NCBI GenBank assembly: GCA_023228705.1
Contig: JALOAS010000017.1
Coordinates: 1 to 44,146 of the forward strand
Source of the DNA: Ottowia sp.
GTDB lineage: Bacteria > Pseudomonadota > Gammaproteobacteria > Burkholderiales > Burkholderiaceae_C
Direction: 5' to 3'
Length of the DNA: 44,146 nucleotides
The position numbers were made by a program, and so were the translations under genes. Within the stretch, counting starts at the first letter, position 1; every line of letters begins with the position of its first letter. The notes beneath the pieces were generated by a model that was given only the letters and a program-made list of their open reading frames with translations, was not told the DNA's origin and did not search any database. Below, piece by piece: positions 32,383 to 42,437 of this stretch.

Positions 32383-32767
32383 GGCAGCTCCGGCCCCAGG
32401 GGTGTTGCATCCTGGGTGACGTCGCCATCCAGCTTTTCCTCGGCGTCCACGTGGTCGGTACCCGACAGCCCGCGTGATGCCAGCAGCACGACCAGGAACA
32501 ACGCCAGCGTGGCAAAGCCGATGACGATGGCGGTCAGCACCAGTGCCTGCGGCAGCGGGTCAGTGTAGTTGTCCAGGTTGGCTGCCAGCCCGATGCGCAC
32601 AATGGGCTCGCGGTCCAGTTGCAGGCTGCCCATGGCAAAGATGAACAGGTTCACCGCGTACGACAGCAGCGTGAGGCCAATCAGCACCTGGAACGTGCGC
32701 GGGCGCAGCACCAGCCAGATGCCGGCGCCGCACAGCACACCGATGGCCAGGGCAAGAATCACTTCCA

Positions 32768-32768
<1 letters not shown>
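32379..32768 (-). CDS. mnhC: Mrp-type antiporter subunit C
   Basis: A 129-residue NuoK-like protein with three transmembrane segments: EVILALAIGVLCGAGIWLVL, FQVLIGLTLLSYAVNLFIFA and QALVLTAIVIGFATLALFLV. The segment PLPQALVLTAIVIGFA is diagnostic for MnhC/MrpC. The ATG at 32768 overlaps the mnhA stop codon by one base. A longer frame reading upstream through the mnhA coding region is a shadow. Confidence 0.93.
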
Positions 32769-35695
<2,927 letters not shown>

Positions 35696-36126
35696 CAGCG
35701 CGTCAGGCGGGGTTCAGCAGGTTGTCGGTGGTTGGAGAACTGCAATCGACGGTGGGGAGGTGGTTTGCAGCAGAGCCACCGCACCACACGTATCGGTAGG
35801 CAAGGCCTTATTATCCGCACCCGGCTGCTCTGCCAGCGGGCGCCGGCGTCTCCGGGAACCTGACTGTCATCCCGGCGAGGGTGTTGTCGCTCTCCGACGT
35901 GTGCGAGACGTCTGCGTCCCAGCGGCGCAATGGCTCGGAAAGCGCTGTGCCCGCGCCACGCCCTGTCCCGGACCAGATAGCTGCGACGTGTTCCAGCGCT
36001 GCAGGCAGTTTATCGGCGTGCGCAGCGCAGGTGCGATGCCACCCACGCCACCCGTTCGGAACACGATGCCCGGGTGCACCGGGTCCGACCCGTTGCAGGC
36101 CAATCGCGACGTGCACATGCATGCAA
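35696..36126. other. 431-bp intergenic region upstream of mnhA
   Basis: Between the metalloprotease-like gene stop and the mnhA start. Short frames on both strands lack ribosome sites and protein-like features. The mnhA promoter should lie here; an AT-rich patch at about 35805-35815 (GATAATAAGG on the reverse strand) is a possible -10 region without a convincing -35. The palindromes TGCATGCA and GTGCAC near 36110-36123 are noted without function. Confidence 0.5.
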
Positions 36127-38331
36127 CTATTTGACGATGATGGGGTGGTACATGTTGAGCGCCTGCCCCACCGGCGAGCTGTAGGTGTTGGGCGCTGAGA
36201 AGCTTCCTTTCATCGTGATGGGCCCGTCGGTTGTGGTTCCCTGTACCCGATCGGAGCCGTCCACGCGACCGTCTTCGTCGTAGGAGAATTTGTACTGCTC
36301 GGTCAGCAAGCGTCCCTGGCCTGACAGGTTGTAGCTGCCGCTGATGGTTGCGCCGGTCATCTTGTCTATGGTCACGGTGCCCGTCAGACGTCCAGAAAGG
36401 ATTTTCCAGGTGCCTTCAAAACCGGCAACGAACGTGGCGACATGGAGCTTTCCCTGCCAGCTTGTATAGAAGCCGGCCAGTGTCGGGATGGCTCCCAGGT
36501 GGTCCGTGTCGTCGTCGTCCGTCGGCGCAACGGCCACTGCCTCATAGGTCTGGCCTTCGTCCAGGTCATCGGCTTGCGTCCCCTTGAGCTGCAGCACGAG
36601 GTTGGCCGCCGCGTTCGCCTGCCACCCGCCCAGGCCGCCGTGCTGCGTGTAAACCGGCGGCGGCGGGGTCATGCCGGTCATGAATGTGAACACGTGTGGG
36701 CTGTAGACATGAATGATCACGTCCCTGGAGCCCTGTGGCGCCGCCATGAGTTCTTGCATGGATGCAATCAGCCCCATCACGTTTGGTGTGTCTCCGGAGT
36801 CCGTACCTGACCCATCGCCGGCAAGTTGCTGCATCAACGCAGTTGCCTTGTCCTTCATGTCCCCGGGGTTTACCTCGACACCGCTGGCCTGCGCTCCCAT
36901 TTGGGTCAGCTGGCCTATGTTGTCGGTGCATGCGGCGCCACTGTCGCCGATGAGTCCGCTGAACGAGATGGTGCTGTCGCCGTTGGGTCGCATCCTGCCG
37001 GTTGGGTCGAATGACTCAACGCGAAAGAGTTCGCGGGCACTGCCCAGGCTGCCCAGACCGGGCAGGTTGGACGGGAGGTGGAGGTTGAGTGCTGAGTCCA
37101 TGGCCGGTGCACTGCAGGGGTCCAGTGGCGCCAGCGTCAGCTTGAGCGTGTATTTGCGCGCCTGCGTCTTGCCGGCGTCGGGCGCCACGTTGACGACGCG
37201 GATCAGTCGGGGAGCGTCCGGTCCGTTGCTGCTGATGGTGGCGCGGAAGACGTTGCGCCGCTTGCCTGGCAGCAGGTCGACGCGCTCGCCGTCCACCACG
37301 AGGTGCAGATTTTCATGATCGCGCTCGAATTCAATCTTGAGTCCCGCCGTTTCGCCTTCGGGCACATCGATGCTGACCTGATGCGCGCTGGCAGCCACCT
37401 CCTGCGCCTTGCCGCTCACGGTTTTCTCGACCGTCTTGCCCTTTTGGTAGGGCAGCGCGATTTCCGGGGCATTTTTGTACTGCTTGCTGTCGGTCGCAAA
37501 TTGCGCGACGAACTCGGGGTAGAGGTTGTACAACCCCTCCGGATCAAACGCGCGCAGGCCCTGGTCCGTGCCCGTGATGCCGCGGTCGGGTTTGAGGTTT
37601 TGCGCCAGGATGCTGTGCAGGTACTGGATGTCGTCGGTTGACCCCAAGTGCTGACCCAGCCACGTCCAGAAGCGCTGCGTTGCATAGCAGCCCAGCTTCT
37701 TTTCCTTTTTCGTGACCTTGCATTCGGGCCGCGACAGGGCGATGTCCCAGTGCCGGGTTTCCACGGGGCTGTGGGCGTGGCCGGCGCGGCGCAGCCAGCC
37801 GTAGAGCACCGCCTGCGCCATGCCCTCACCTATCCAGCGGTGTGAGTCCAGGAAAGGCACCGGGTTGTCATACGCATTCTGGATGGCATGAAAAAGCTCG
37901 TGTATGGGCGCGCCCAGACGGTAGCTGTCTTCCAGCAGCGCCTGCTCGCCGGCGCCCATGGCAAAGAAATAGTAGGGGCTGATGAACAGGTCGCTGCCGT
38001 CGTACCGGGCCGTGCCGGGCAGCTCGTCGGCACCAGTGATCCAGGCCACGTAGCGGTCTTGCCCGCCCTCGCTCTGGTGTGCCACCCTGGGCGCACGAAA
38101 GCCCAGCGATGCCAGCCATTGGCTGCCGGCCTCGAGGTCACGCGTGGCAAAGGAGGCCGCACCGGAGCCGGCGTCGTCGCAGTCGTCCGGATCCTGCTGT
38201 TGTTCTGCGGCATCGGTGCAAAAGACCCACCATTGGGTTGTCAGCCAGCCGCTCCCGGCAGCGTGTGCGGGTGTTGCGGCGCACAACCAGAGCGCACAAG
38301 CGAGCATCAGCGTGAGTTGAATTTTTTTCAT
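36127..38331 (-). CDS. Exported gluzincin-like putative metalloprotease, family not recognised
   Basis: A 734-residue protein with a clear signal peptide (about 1-24, ending PAHAA). The segment GAPIHELFHAIQNAY holds HELFH (144-148), and WIGEGMAQA places Glu169 21 residues later, the HExxH...E spacing of gluzincin zinc peptidases with the GEG(M/L)A pattern often seen there. The region to about 290 is helical; the rest is strand-rich, with a long repeat-free C-terminal part (LTGTVTIDKMTGATISGSYNL) resembling a beta-barrel or lipocalin-like fold. Eight or more Cys residues suggest a periplasmic or secreted protein. It is last in the VWA-SH3-LemA-DUF3137 run, 10 bp after the short SH3 gene. I do not recognise the full-length family; peptidase activity is a prediction from the motif. 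Confidence 0.75.
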   Translation of the reverse strand: MKKIQLTLMLACALWLCAATPAHAAGSGWLTTQWWVFCTDAAEQQQDPDDCDDAGSGAASFATRDLEAGSQWLASLGFRAPRVAHQSEGGQDRYVAWITGADELPGTARYDGSDLFISPYYFFAMGAGEQALLEDSYRLGAPIHELFHAIQNAYDNPVPFLDSHRWIGEGMAQAVLYGWLRRAGHAHSPVETRHWDIALSRPECKVTKKEKKLGCYATQRFWTWLGQHLGSTDDIQYLHSILAQNLKPDRGITGTDQGLRAFDPEGLYNLYPEFVAQFATDSKQYKNAPEIALPYQKGKTVEKTVSGKAQEVAASAHQVSIDVPEGETAGLKIEFERDHENLHLVVDGERVDLLPGKRRNVFRATISSNGPDAPRLIRVVNVAPDAGKTQARKYTLKLTLAPLDPCSAPAMDSALNLHLPSNLPGLGSLGSARELFRVESFDPTGRMRPNGDSTISFSGLIGDSGAACTDNIGQLTQMGAQASGVEVNPGDMKDKATALMQQLAGDGSGTDSGDTPNVMGLIASMQELMAAPQGSRDVIIHVYSPHVFTFMTGMTPPPPVYTQHGGLGGWQANAAANLVLQLKGTQADDLDEGQTYEAVAVAPTDDDDTDHLGAIPTLAGFYTSWQGKLHVATFVAGFEGTWKILSGRLTGTVTIDKMTGATISGSYNLSGQGRLLTEQYKFSYDEDGRVDGSDRVQGTTTDGPITMKGSFSAPNTYSSPVGQALNMYHPIIVK

Positions 38332-38341
38332 GGGATGGCGT

Positions 38342-39151
38342 TCAAGGGCATATTTGCATGGTTGGGGACTGCGCGTGGGTCGATCTATTGGCCTGCCTTA
38401 ACGTGATTGCGCGGGCAACCGGGGTTTGTCGTGGCGGTGCCATCCAGGGTTCCGTGCTTTCTTCGAAGTCGAACGCCAGCAGTGCACGCGTAATGGCGGC
38501 GAGATGGGCGTCGGGCAGCGTCGCTGATTTGCCGACATCGGGGAACCGCGCTTCGGAGTGGAAATCTTCGCCCTTGGCAGACGCAGTGCCAGGCCACTGG
38601 TCAACAGGCGCAAAGCCTTTGGCTTGCACAAATCGCGCTCTGTCGGTGTGCGTCACATCTGTGTGGGCTTTCCTGGAACGCATGGAGCCGGCGGCGACAA
38701 CATGGGTGCCGGAGCAATTTGGCGTGCCGCAGGGCTTTGCCGCCTCCTGCACGTGTGGTGCAGACGCTGCGGTATTGGCGCCACCGCTTGCAGCCGCCGC
38801 ATCTCTTTCGGGATAACGCCGTGCTACCCAACCAGAGCGACCCGAGCCTTTGCTGCGCACCAGGCACCAGGGCTGTGGCAGCGCGCTGCGCTGGCTCTGC
38901 GTCATTTGCATCCAGGTGGCTTGCGGCACCAGCGGCACGCAGGTGACCTGCTGCAGGCCGCGCTCGCCGGGCGCAAAGGTGGCAATGACGGCGTAGTCGG
39001 TGCCTGGCCCCATGCGGGCCTTGAGGACATCATCTGCGGCCACGCCGCTCACGCGCCAGGCGTCGGGGCCTTGGCCCTCCAGGTCGGCCCAGGCACTGGC
39101 GGCGAGCAGCGCCATGCTGGCCGCGAACATCCCGGTTTTGTTCGTGGCCAC
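38342..39151 (-). CDS. Exported SH3-like domain protein, shortened paralogue
   Basis: A 269-residue protein whose first 125 residues are a close copy of the N-terminus of the 470-residue protein at 41025-42437: signal peptide ending in SAWADL, DAWRVSGVAADDVLKARMGP, FAPGERGLQQVTCVPLVPQA and WCLVRS. This is a bacterial SH3-like fold, usually a binding module for peptidoglycan or peptides. Similarity is weaker but continues through TDRARFVQAKGFAPVD and RFPDVGKSATLPDAHL, and is lost after ALLAFDFEES, where the longer copy carries another 200 residues. It therefore looks like a truncated, diverging duplicate. The start is GTG, with AGGAG just upstream, 11 bp after the DUF3137 gene. Confidence 0.75.
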   Translation of the reverse strand: MATNKTGMFAASMALLAASAWADLEGQGPDAWRVSGVAADDVLKARMGPGTDYAVIATFAPGERGLQQVTCVPLVPQATWMQMTQSQRSALPQPWCLVRSKGSGRSGWVARRYPERDAAAASGGANTAASAPHVQEAAKPCGTPNCSGTHVVAAGSMRSRKAHTDVTHTDRARFVQAKGFAPVDQWPGTASAKGEDFHSEARFPDVGKSATLPDAHLAAITRALLAFDFEESTEPWMAPPRQTPVARAITLRQANRSTHAQSPTMQICP

Positions 39152-39162
39152 GCTCCTTGGGC

Positions 39163-40179
39163 TCAGGCGCGGCTGGTCTGCTCGAGCTTGAGCACGTCAA
39201 CGATGTCGCGCACCAGCGCCAGCTCGTGCACCAGTTCGGTGATGCGGTCGCGCTCAAGCAGGCTGCGGAACAGGCCGCCGCCTTCAAAACGGTCGTGCTT
39301 GGTGGGCACGGCAATCAGCAGATGCTCGCCTTCAAAGGCGAGGCGCAACGAGTGCACCAGGGGCACCCCGGGGTCTTCTGCGCGCTCTGCCGCGACGACC
39401 GGATTGCTGAAGTGCGCTGCCAGCTCGGTCAGGCGCTCCATGAAGCGGGGCGTGAGCAGGTAGCGTGCCTCGACCTGGTCGGTGGACCAGGTGCGGAACG
39501 CGCGCTCAAAACGCGGGTCTTCCAGGATCACGCGTTCGGTGCCGGCAACCGCCTTGAGGCCGGCACGCTGGAACCTGCCGATGATCGGTGCGTTCGGCAG
39601 CACGCGCGTGATTCCGGCAAATGGCTTGGCAAAGGTGTATTGCAGCATGACGCCGAAGAACATGGTCTCGGTCTCTTCGTTGTCCTTCTTGTGGGCGACC
39701 AGCCTGACCTCGCACAACTCAAAGGCAACCCCGTTGTGTTCGCCGGAGATGCGATCTTCGAGCCGGCTGCGCGCGAACTGGTGCGGAACGATGCCGGCAT
39801 CCACAAAGCGGTTCAGCGCAAAGGACTGGGGCTTGGTTTCGTAGTCGTAGCCAAAGAACTGGCAAACGGGCTTGACCAGCGCATGCTTGAGGCTGCCCCT
39901 GAAGCGGCGGCTGAACCAGGTGGCTCCCATGACCCCGGCAAATAGCGCAACCAGGCTGGCAATGAACACCGGGGTGGACACGTCCATGCCCAGCATGCCA
40001 AGCACCAGCGGAAGGGTGCCCAGGATGGCGACGACGACCAGGATTTTTACGGCGCGCGCCGTTTTGCGGCGCTTCTGTTCCAGCCGCAATAGCGCCGGTT
40101 CCATGTGTTGCCGGTAAAAGCTCTCGAACCCCTCGGGCAGTGCGCGGTCGGCGTGACCGGCTTGCGCATTGCTGTTCAT
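39163..40179 (-). CDS. DUF3137 membrane protein
   Basis: A 338-residue protein with a soluble N-terminus, two adjacent transmembrane segments (about 45-64 and 70-89, AVKILVVVAILGTLPLVLGM and VFIASLVALFAGVMGATWF) and a large cytoplasmic domain containing FFGVMLQYTFAKPFAGITRV and the FEGEHLLIAVPTKHDRFEGG block. This is the DUF3137 family, which is frequently encoded next to LemA; function unknown. Its ATG overlaps the lemA stop by 4 bp, so production is coupled. No catalytic motif is evident. Confidence 0.85.
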   Translation of the reverse strand: MNSNAQAGHADRALPEGFESFYRQHMEPALLRLEQKRRKTARAVKILVVVAILGTLPLVLGMLGMDVSTPVFIASLVALFAGVMGATWFSRRFRGSLKHALVKPVCQFFGYDYETKPQSFALNRFVDAGIVPHQFARSRLEDRISGEHNGVAFELCEVRLVAHKKDNEETETMFFGVMLQYTFAKPFAGITRVLPNAPIIGRFQRAGLKAVAGTERVILEDPRFERAFRTWSTDQVEARYLLTPRFMERLTELAAHFSNPVVAAERAEDPGVPLVHSLRLAFEGEHLLIAVPTKHDRFEGGGLFRSLLERDRITELVHELALVRDIVDVLKLEQTSRA

Positions 40180-40778
40180 TCGTTGCCACCTTTGCCGCCG
40201 GGTACGTGCAGGTACTGGTCTGCGTCAACGGGCTTGCGCGCCGCAGGCTCATCGAGTTCGAAATACGGCAGGGCCTGGACGCCCGCCATGCGGGCGATGA
40301 CGGTGCCCGGGAAGATCTGCACGGCGCTGTTCAGCTCCGTGACGGCCGCGTTGTAGAAGCGGCGCGCTGCAGCGATGTGGCCTTCCACCTCGTTGAAGCT
40401 CTGCTGCGCCTGCACGATGGTTTCGCTGGAGCGCAGCTCGGGGTAGTTCTCGGCCACGGCAAAGAGGCGGCGCAGCTGCGCCTGCAGCGCGCCCTCCGCT
40501 TCCAGGTGGCGCTTGACCTCGTCGGCCTGCGTGGGGTCCCAGGTTTGCCGGGCGGCGGTGCGCAGCTCGGTCAGCCGGTTGAGCAGGTCGCGCTCGTGCG
40601 CCATGAACTGGTTGGCCAGCTTGAGCACGTTGGGCAGCAGGTCATGGCGCTTGAGCAGCTGCACGTCTATGGACGACAAAGCCTCCTGCGCCCGGTTGCG
40701 CCGCTTGATGAGCGTGGCATACCAGAAGTACGCCGCGAGCAGGGCCAGGACGATGACAATGATGAGCAGGAAACGCAT
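40176..40778 (-). CDS. lemA: LemA-family protein
   Basis: A 200-residue protein with an N-terminal transmembrane helix (about 3-21) and a helical extracytoplasmic domain. Family-typical segments are IKRRNRAQEALSSIDVQLLK, RHDLLPNVLKLANQFMAHE, AENYPELRSSETI and VEGHIAAARRFYNAAVTELN. LemA proteins are widespread, of unsettled biochemical role, and are commonly paired with membrane proteins such as DUF3137 or TPM-domain proteins. AAGGA lies shortly before the ATG. It is followed by DUF3137 with a 4-bp overlap and preceded by the broken small ORF at 40815-40988. Confidence 0.93.
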   Translation of the reverse strand: MRFLLIIVIVLALLAAYFWYATLIKRRNRAQEALSSIDVQLLKRHDLLPNVLKLANQFMAHERDLLNRLTELRTAARQTWDPTQADEVKRHLEAEGALQAQLRRLFAVAENYPELRSSETIVQAQQSFNEVEGHIAAARRFYNAAVTELNSAVQIFPGTVIARMAGVQALPYFELDEPAARKPVDADQYLHVPGGKGGNE

Positions 40779-40814
40779 GGGTGATCCTTCAAGCCATGGA
40801 TTGCAGGCGAGTGG

Positions 40815-40988
40815 TTATTGGTGGGGATGCTCCGTGAGCGAGAAAAAAGGGGGTGCTGGCGGCGGCGTGCGCGCCTCAATGCGCTGTTGCGGCAGCAGCG
40901 ATGGCGCCGCCGGTGGCGCTCACGTACACCATGCGGCCGAGCAAAGCAGCAGGGCAAGCATCAGTTTGTGTCGGTGCTTCCTGTTCAT
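40815..40988 (-). pseudogene. Small exported proline-rich ORF interrupted by an in-frame TGA
   Basis: The reverse strand has AGGAG 8 nt before ATG at 40988, then MNRKHRHKLMLALLLCSAAW, a good signal peptide, followed by Cys-Thr and a TGA (40922-40920). The same frame continues for 34 sense codons (APPAAPSLLPQQRIEARTPP and a further PAPPFFSLTEHPHQ) to TAA at 40817-40815. A signal peptide joined in frame to a Pro-rich tail suggests one 57-codon gene with a nonsense change (TGG or CGA to TGA). Alternatives are a 22-residue peptide gene or chance. It lies between the 470-residue SH3-like gene and lemA. Confidence 0.4.
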
Positions 40989-41024
40989 GGGTCATGCTCC
41001 TTTCAAGCAAGGTCGCCCGCCGGG

Positions 41025-42437
41025 TCAGCGCGCGGGCAGGCTCAGCTCCTGCCATTGGGGCCGGTCGCCGGGCAGGATGGTGGTGCGCAGCCAGGTTTCC
41101 GAGACGGCGTCGTCCATCAGGCCCTGCCACTGCAGCAGGCCGTGCATGTTGCTGTCCTGTCCCTGCACGTCGCGCGAGACAACCAGCGTCATGTCTGGGC
41201 GTTCGAACGATGTGGTTTCGCTGGCTTCTATGTTTTCGGGAGAGCCGACGGCTTGCGCATACAGCATCTCGGCCACGCGTACCGGTCCCGGCGCCCAGTC
41301 ATGGTCGGGTTCGCGATAGACCGCTGCCGGCAGCGCGGCCGGTTGCACGGTCTGCCAGTTGCCATTGGGGCCGGTGGCGTTTTCAAGCGCCAGGCAGGGC
41401 TGGCCAAGGCAATCGGCGGCTGCCGCCGCATCGTCAGCAACAACCCGGCGGCTGGCTTGGCGGATGTCGGCATACTTGCCCTGCACCATGCCCATGGCCA
41501 GGCGCCAGCTCACGTGCGGCGCGGTGCCAAAGATGTCCCGGGGCGGCCAGAATGCCTTGTCGACGTATTGAATGACGTCCTGGTAGCGCGCCTCGCCCAG
41601 GTTGTAGCGCGTGACCTGGACGTAGGCCGTCGGGATGATCTCGCAGTCGTCGGCCACGTATCGCAGGTGATACGTGACGTGGTAGCGCGCGTGCGGGATG
41701 GCGCCTTCCATGGCGTCAAACACCAGCATGGCGCGCGCTACCGCGCCCATGTCGGCGTCGGGAAGCAGCGCCGACTGGCCGGCGGTGGGGAAGCGTGCCG
41801 GTGAATAAACCCGGTCCCAGTCGATTCCGGGCGGGCCGTCCACGTCCAGCGGCTGGTATCCGGTGGCGCCGGTGAAGCGGTCGGTATCGTGCTGGATCTG
41901 CTCGAGCAGGCTCGCGGGCGTGCGCGCGGTGCCGCCCGTGATGGTTGGTGCGGTGCAGCCATCGCTGCTGTCGGCAGCAGCCGTTGGGGACGCTGCTGCA
42001 GGGGCGGGCGCATGGGCGGAGGCGGCAGGAGATGGGGACGGCGCATCCGTGCCGGCGCCCCCGTCTTCACGCAGGTAGCGCTGCGCCACCCAGCCTGCGC
42101 GCGACAGGTCCTGGCTGCGCATCAGGCACCAGCGTTGTGGCAGCGCGCTGCGCTGGTCCTGCGTCATCTGCATCCAGGTGGCCTGCGGCACCAGCGGCAC
42201 GCAGGTGACCTGCCGCAGGCCGCGCTCGCCGGGCGCAAAGCTGGCAATGACCGCGTAGTCGGTGCCGGGTCCCATGCGGGCGTTGAGCACGTCACCGGCG
42301 GCCACGCCGCTCACGCGCCAGGCGTCGGGGCCGTGGCCGTCCAGGTCGGCCCAGGCGCCGGCAGACAACAGCATGACCGCTGCGCCCGCCAGCAGGCGGC
42401 GGCCCAGCCTGCGACCGGGGGTTGTCTTGTTTCTCAT
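41025..42437 (-). CDS. Exported SH3-like domain protein (full-length paralogue)
   Basis: A 470-residue protein with a basic N-terminus and signal peptide (about 1-30, RRLLAGAAVMLLSAGAWA), an SH3-like domain to residue about 120 (DAWRVSGVAAGDVLNARMGP; ERGLRQVTCVPLVPQATWMQ), an Ala/Pro/Ser-rich linker (about 125-165), then an unrecognised domain of about 300 residues with conserved-looking YHVTYHLRYVADDCEIIPTA and PPRDIFGTAPHVSWRLAMGM. Cys pairs suggest disulfides outside the cytoplasm. Its ATG overlaps the stop of the VWA gene by 4 bp. A shorter paralogue lies at 38342-39151. SH3-like modules often bind the cell wall; the rest cannot be assigned. Confidence 0.82.
   Translation of the reverse strand: MRNKTTPGRRLGRRLLAGAAVMLLSAGAWADLDGHGPDAWRVSGVAAGDVLNARMGPGTDYAVIASFAPGERGLRQVTCVPLVPQATWMQMTQDQRSALPQRWCLMRSQDLSRAGWVAQRYLREDGGAGTDAPSPSPAASAHAPAPAAASPTAAADSSDGCTAPTITGGTARTPASLLEQIQHDTDRFTGATGYQPLDVDGPPGIDWDRVYSPARFPTAGQSALLPDADMGAVARAMLVFDAMEGAIPHARYHVTYHLRYVADDCEIIPTAYVQVTRYNLGEARYQDVIQYVDKAFWPPRDIFGTAPHVSWRLAMGMVQGKYADIRQASRRVVADDAAAAADCLGQPCLALENATGPNGNWQTVQPAALPAAVYREPDHDWAPGPVRVAEMLYAQAVGSPENIEASETTSFERPDMTLVVSRDVQGQDSNMHGLLQWQGLMDDAVSETWLRTTILPGDRPQWQELSLPAR

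Noticed and set aside
35760..36134. Frames in the mnhA upstream region on either strand
   Set aside because: They are short, without ribosome sites or recognisable features, and overlap each other on both strands.
40920..40922. TGA read as selenocysteine
   Set aside because: No SECIS-like hairpin immediately follows and no selenoprotein family matches; a nonsense change is simpler.
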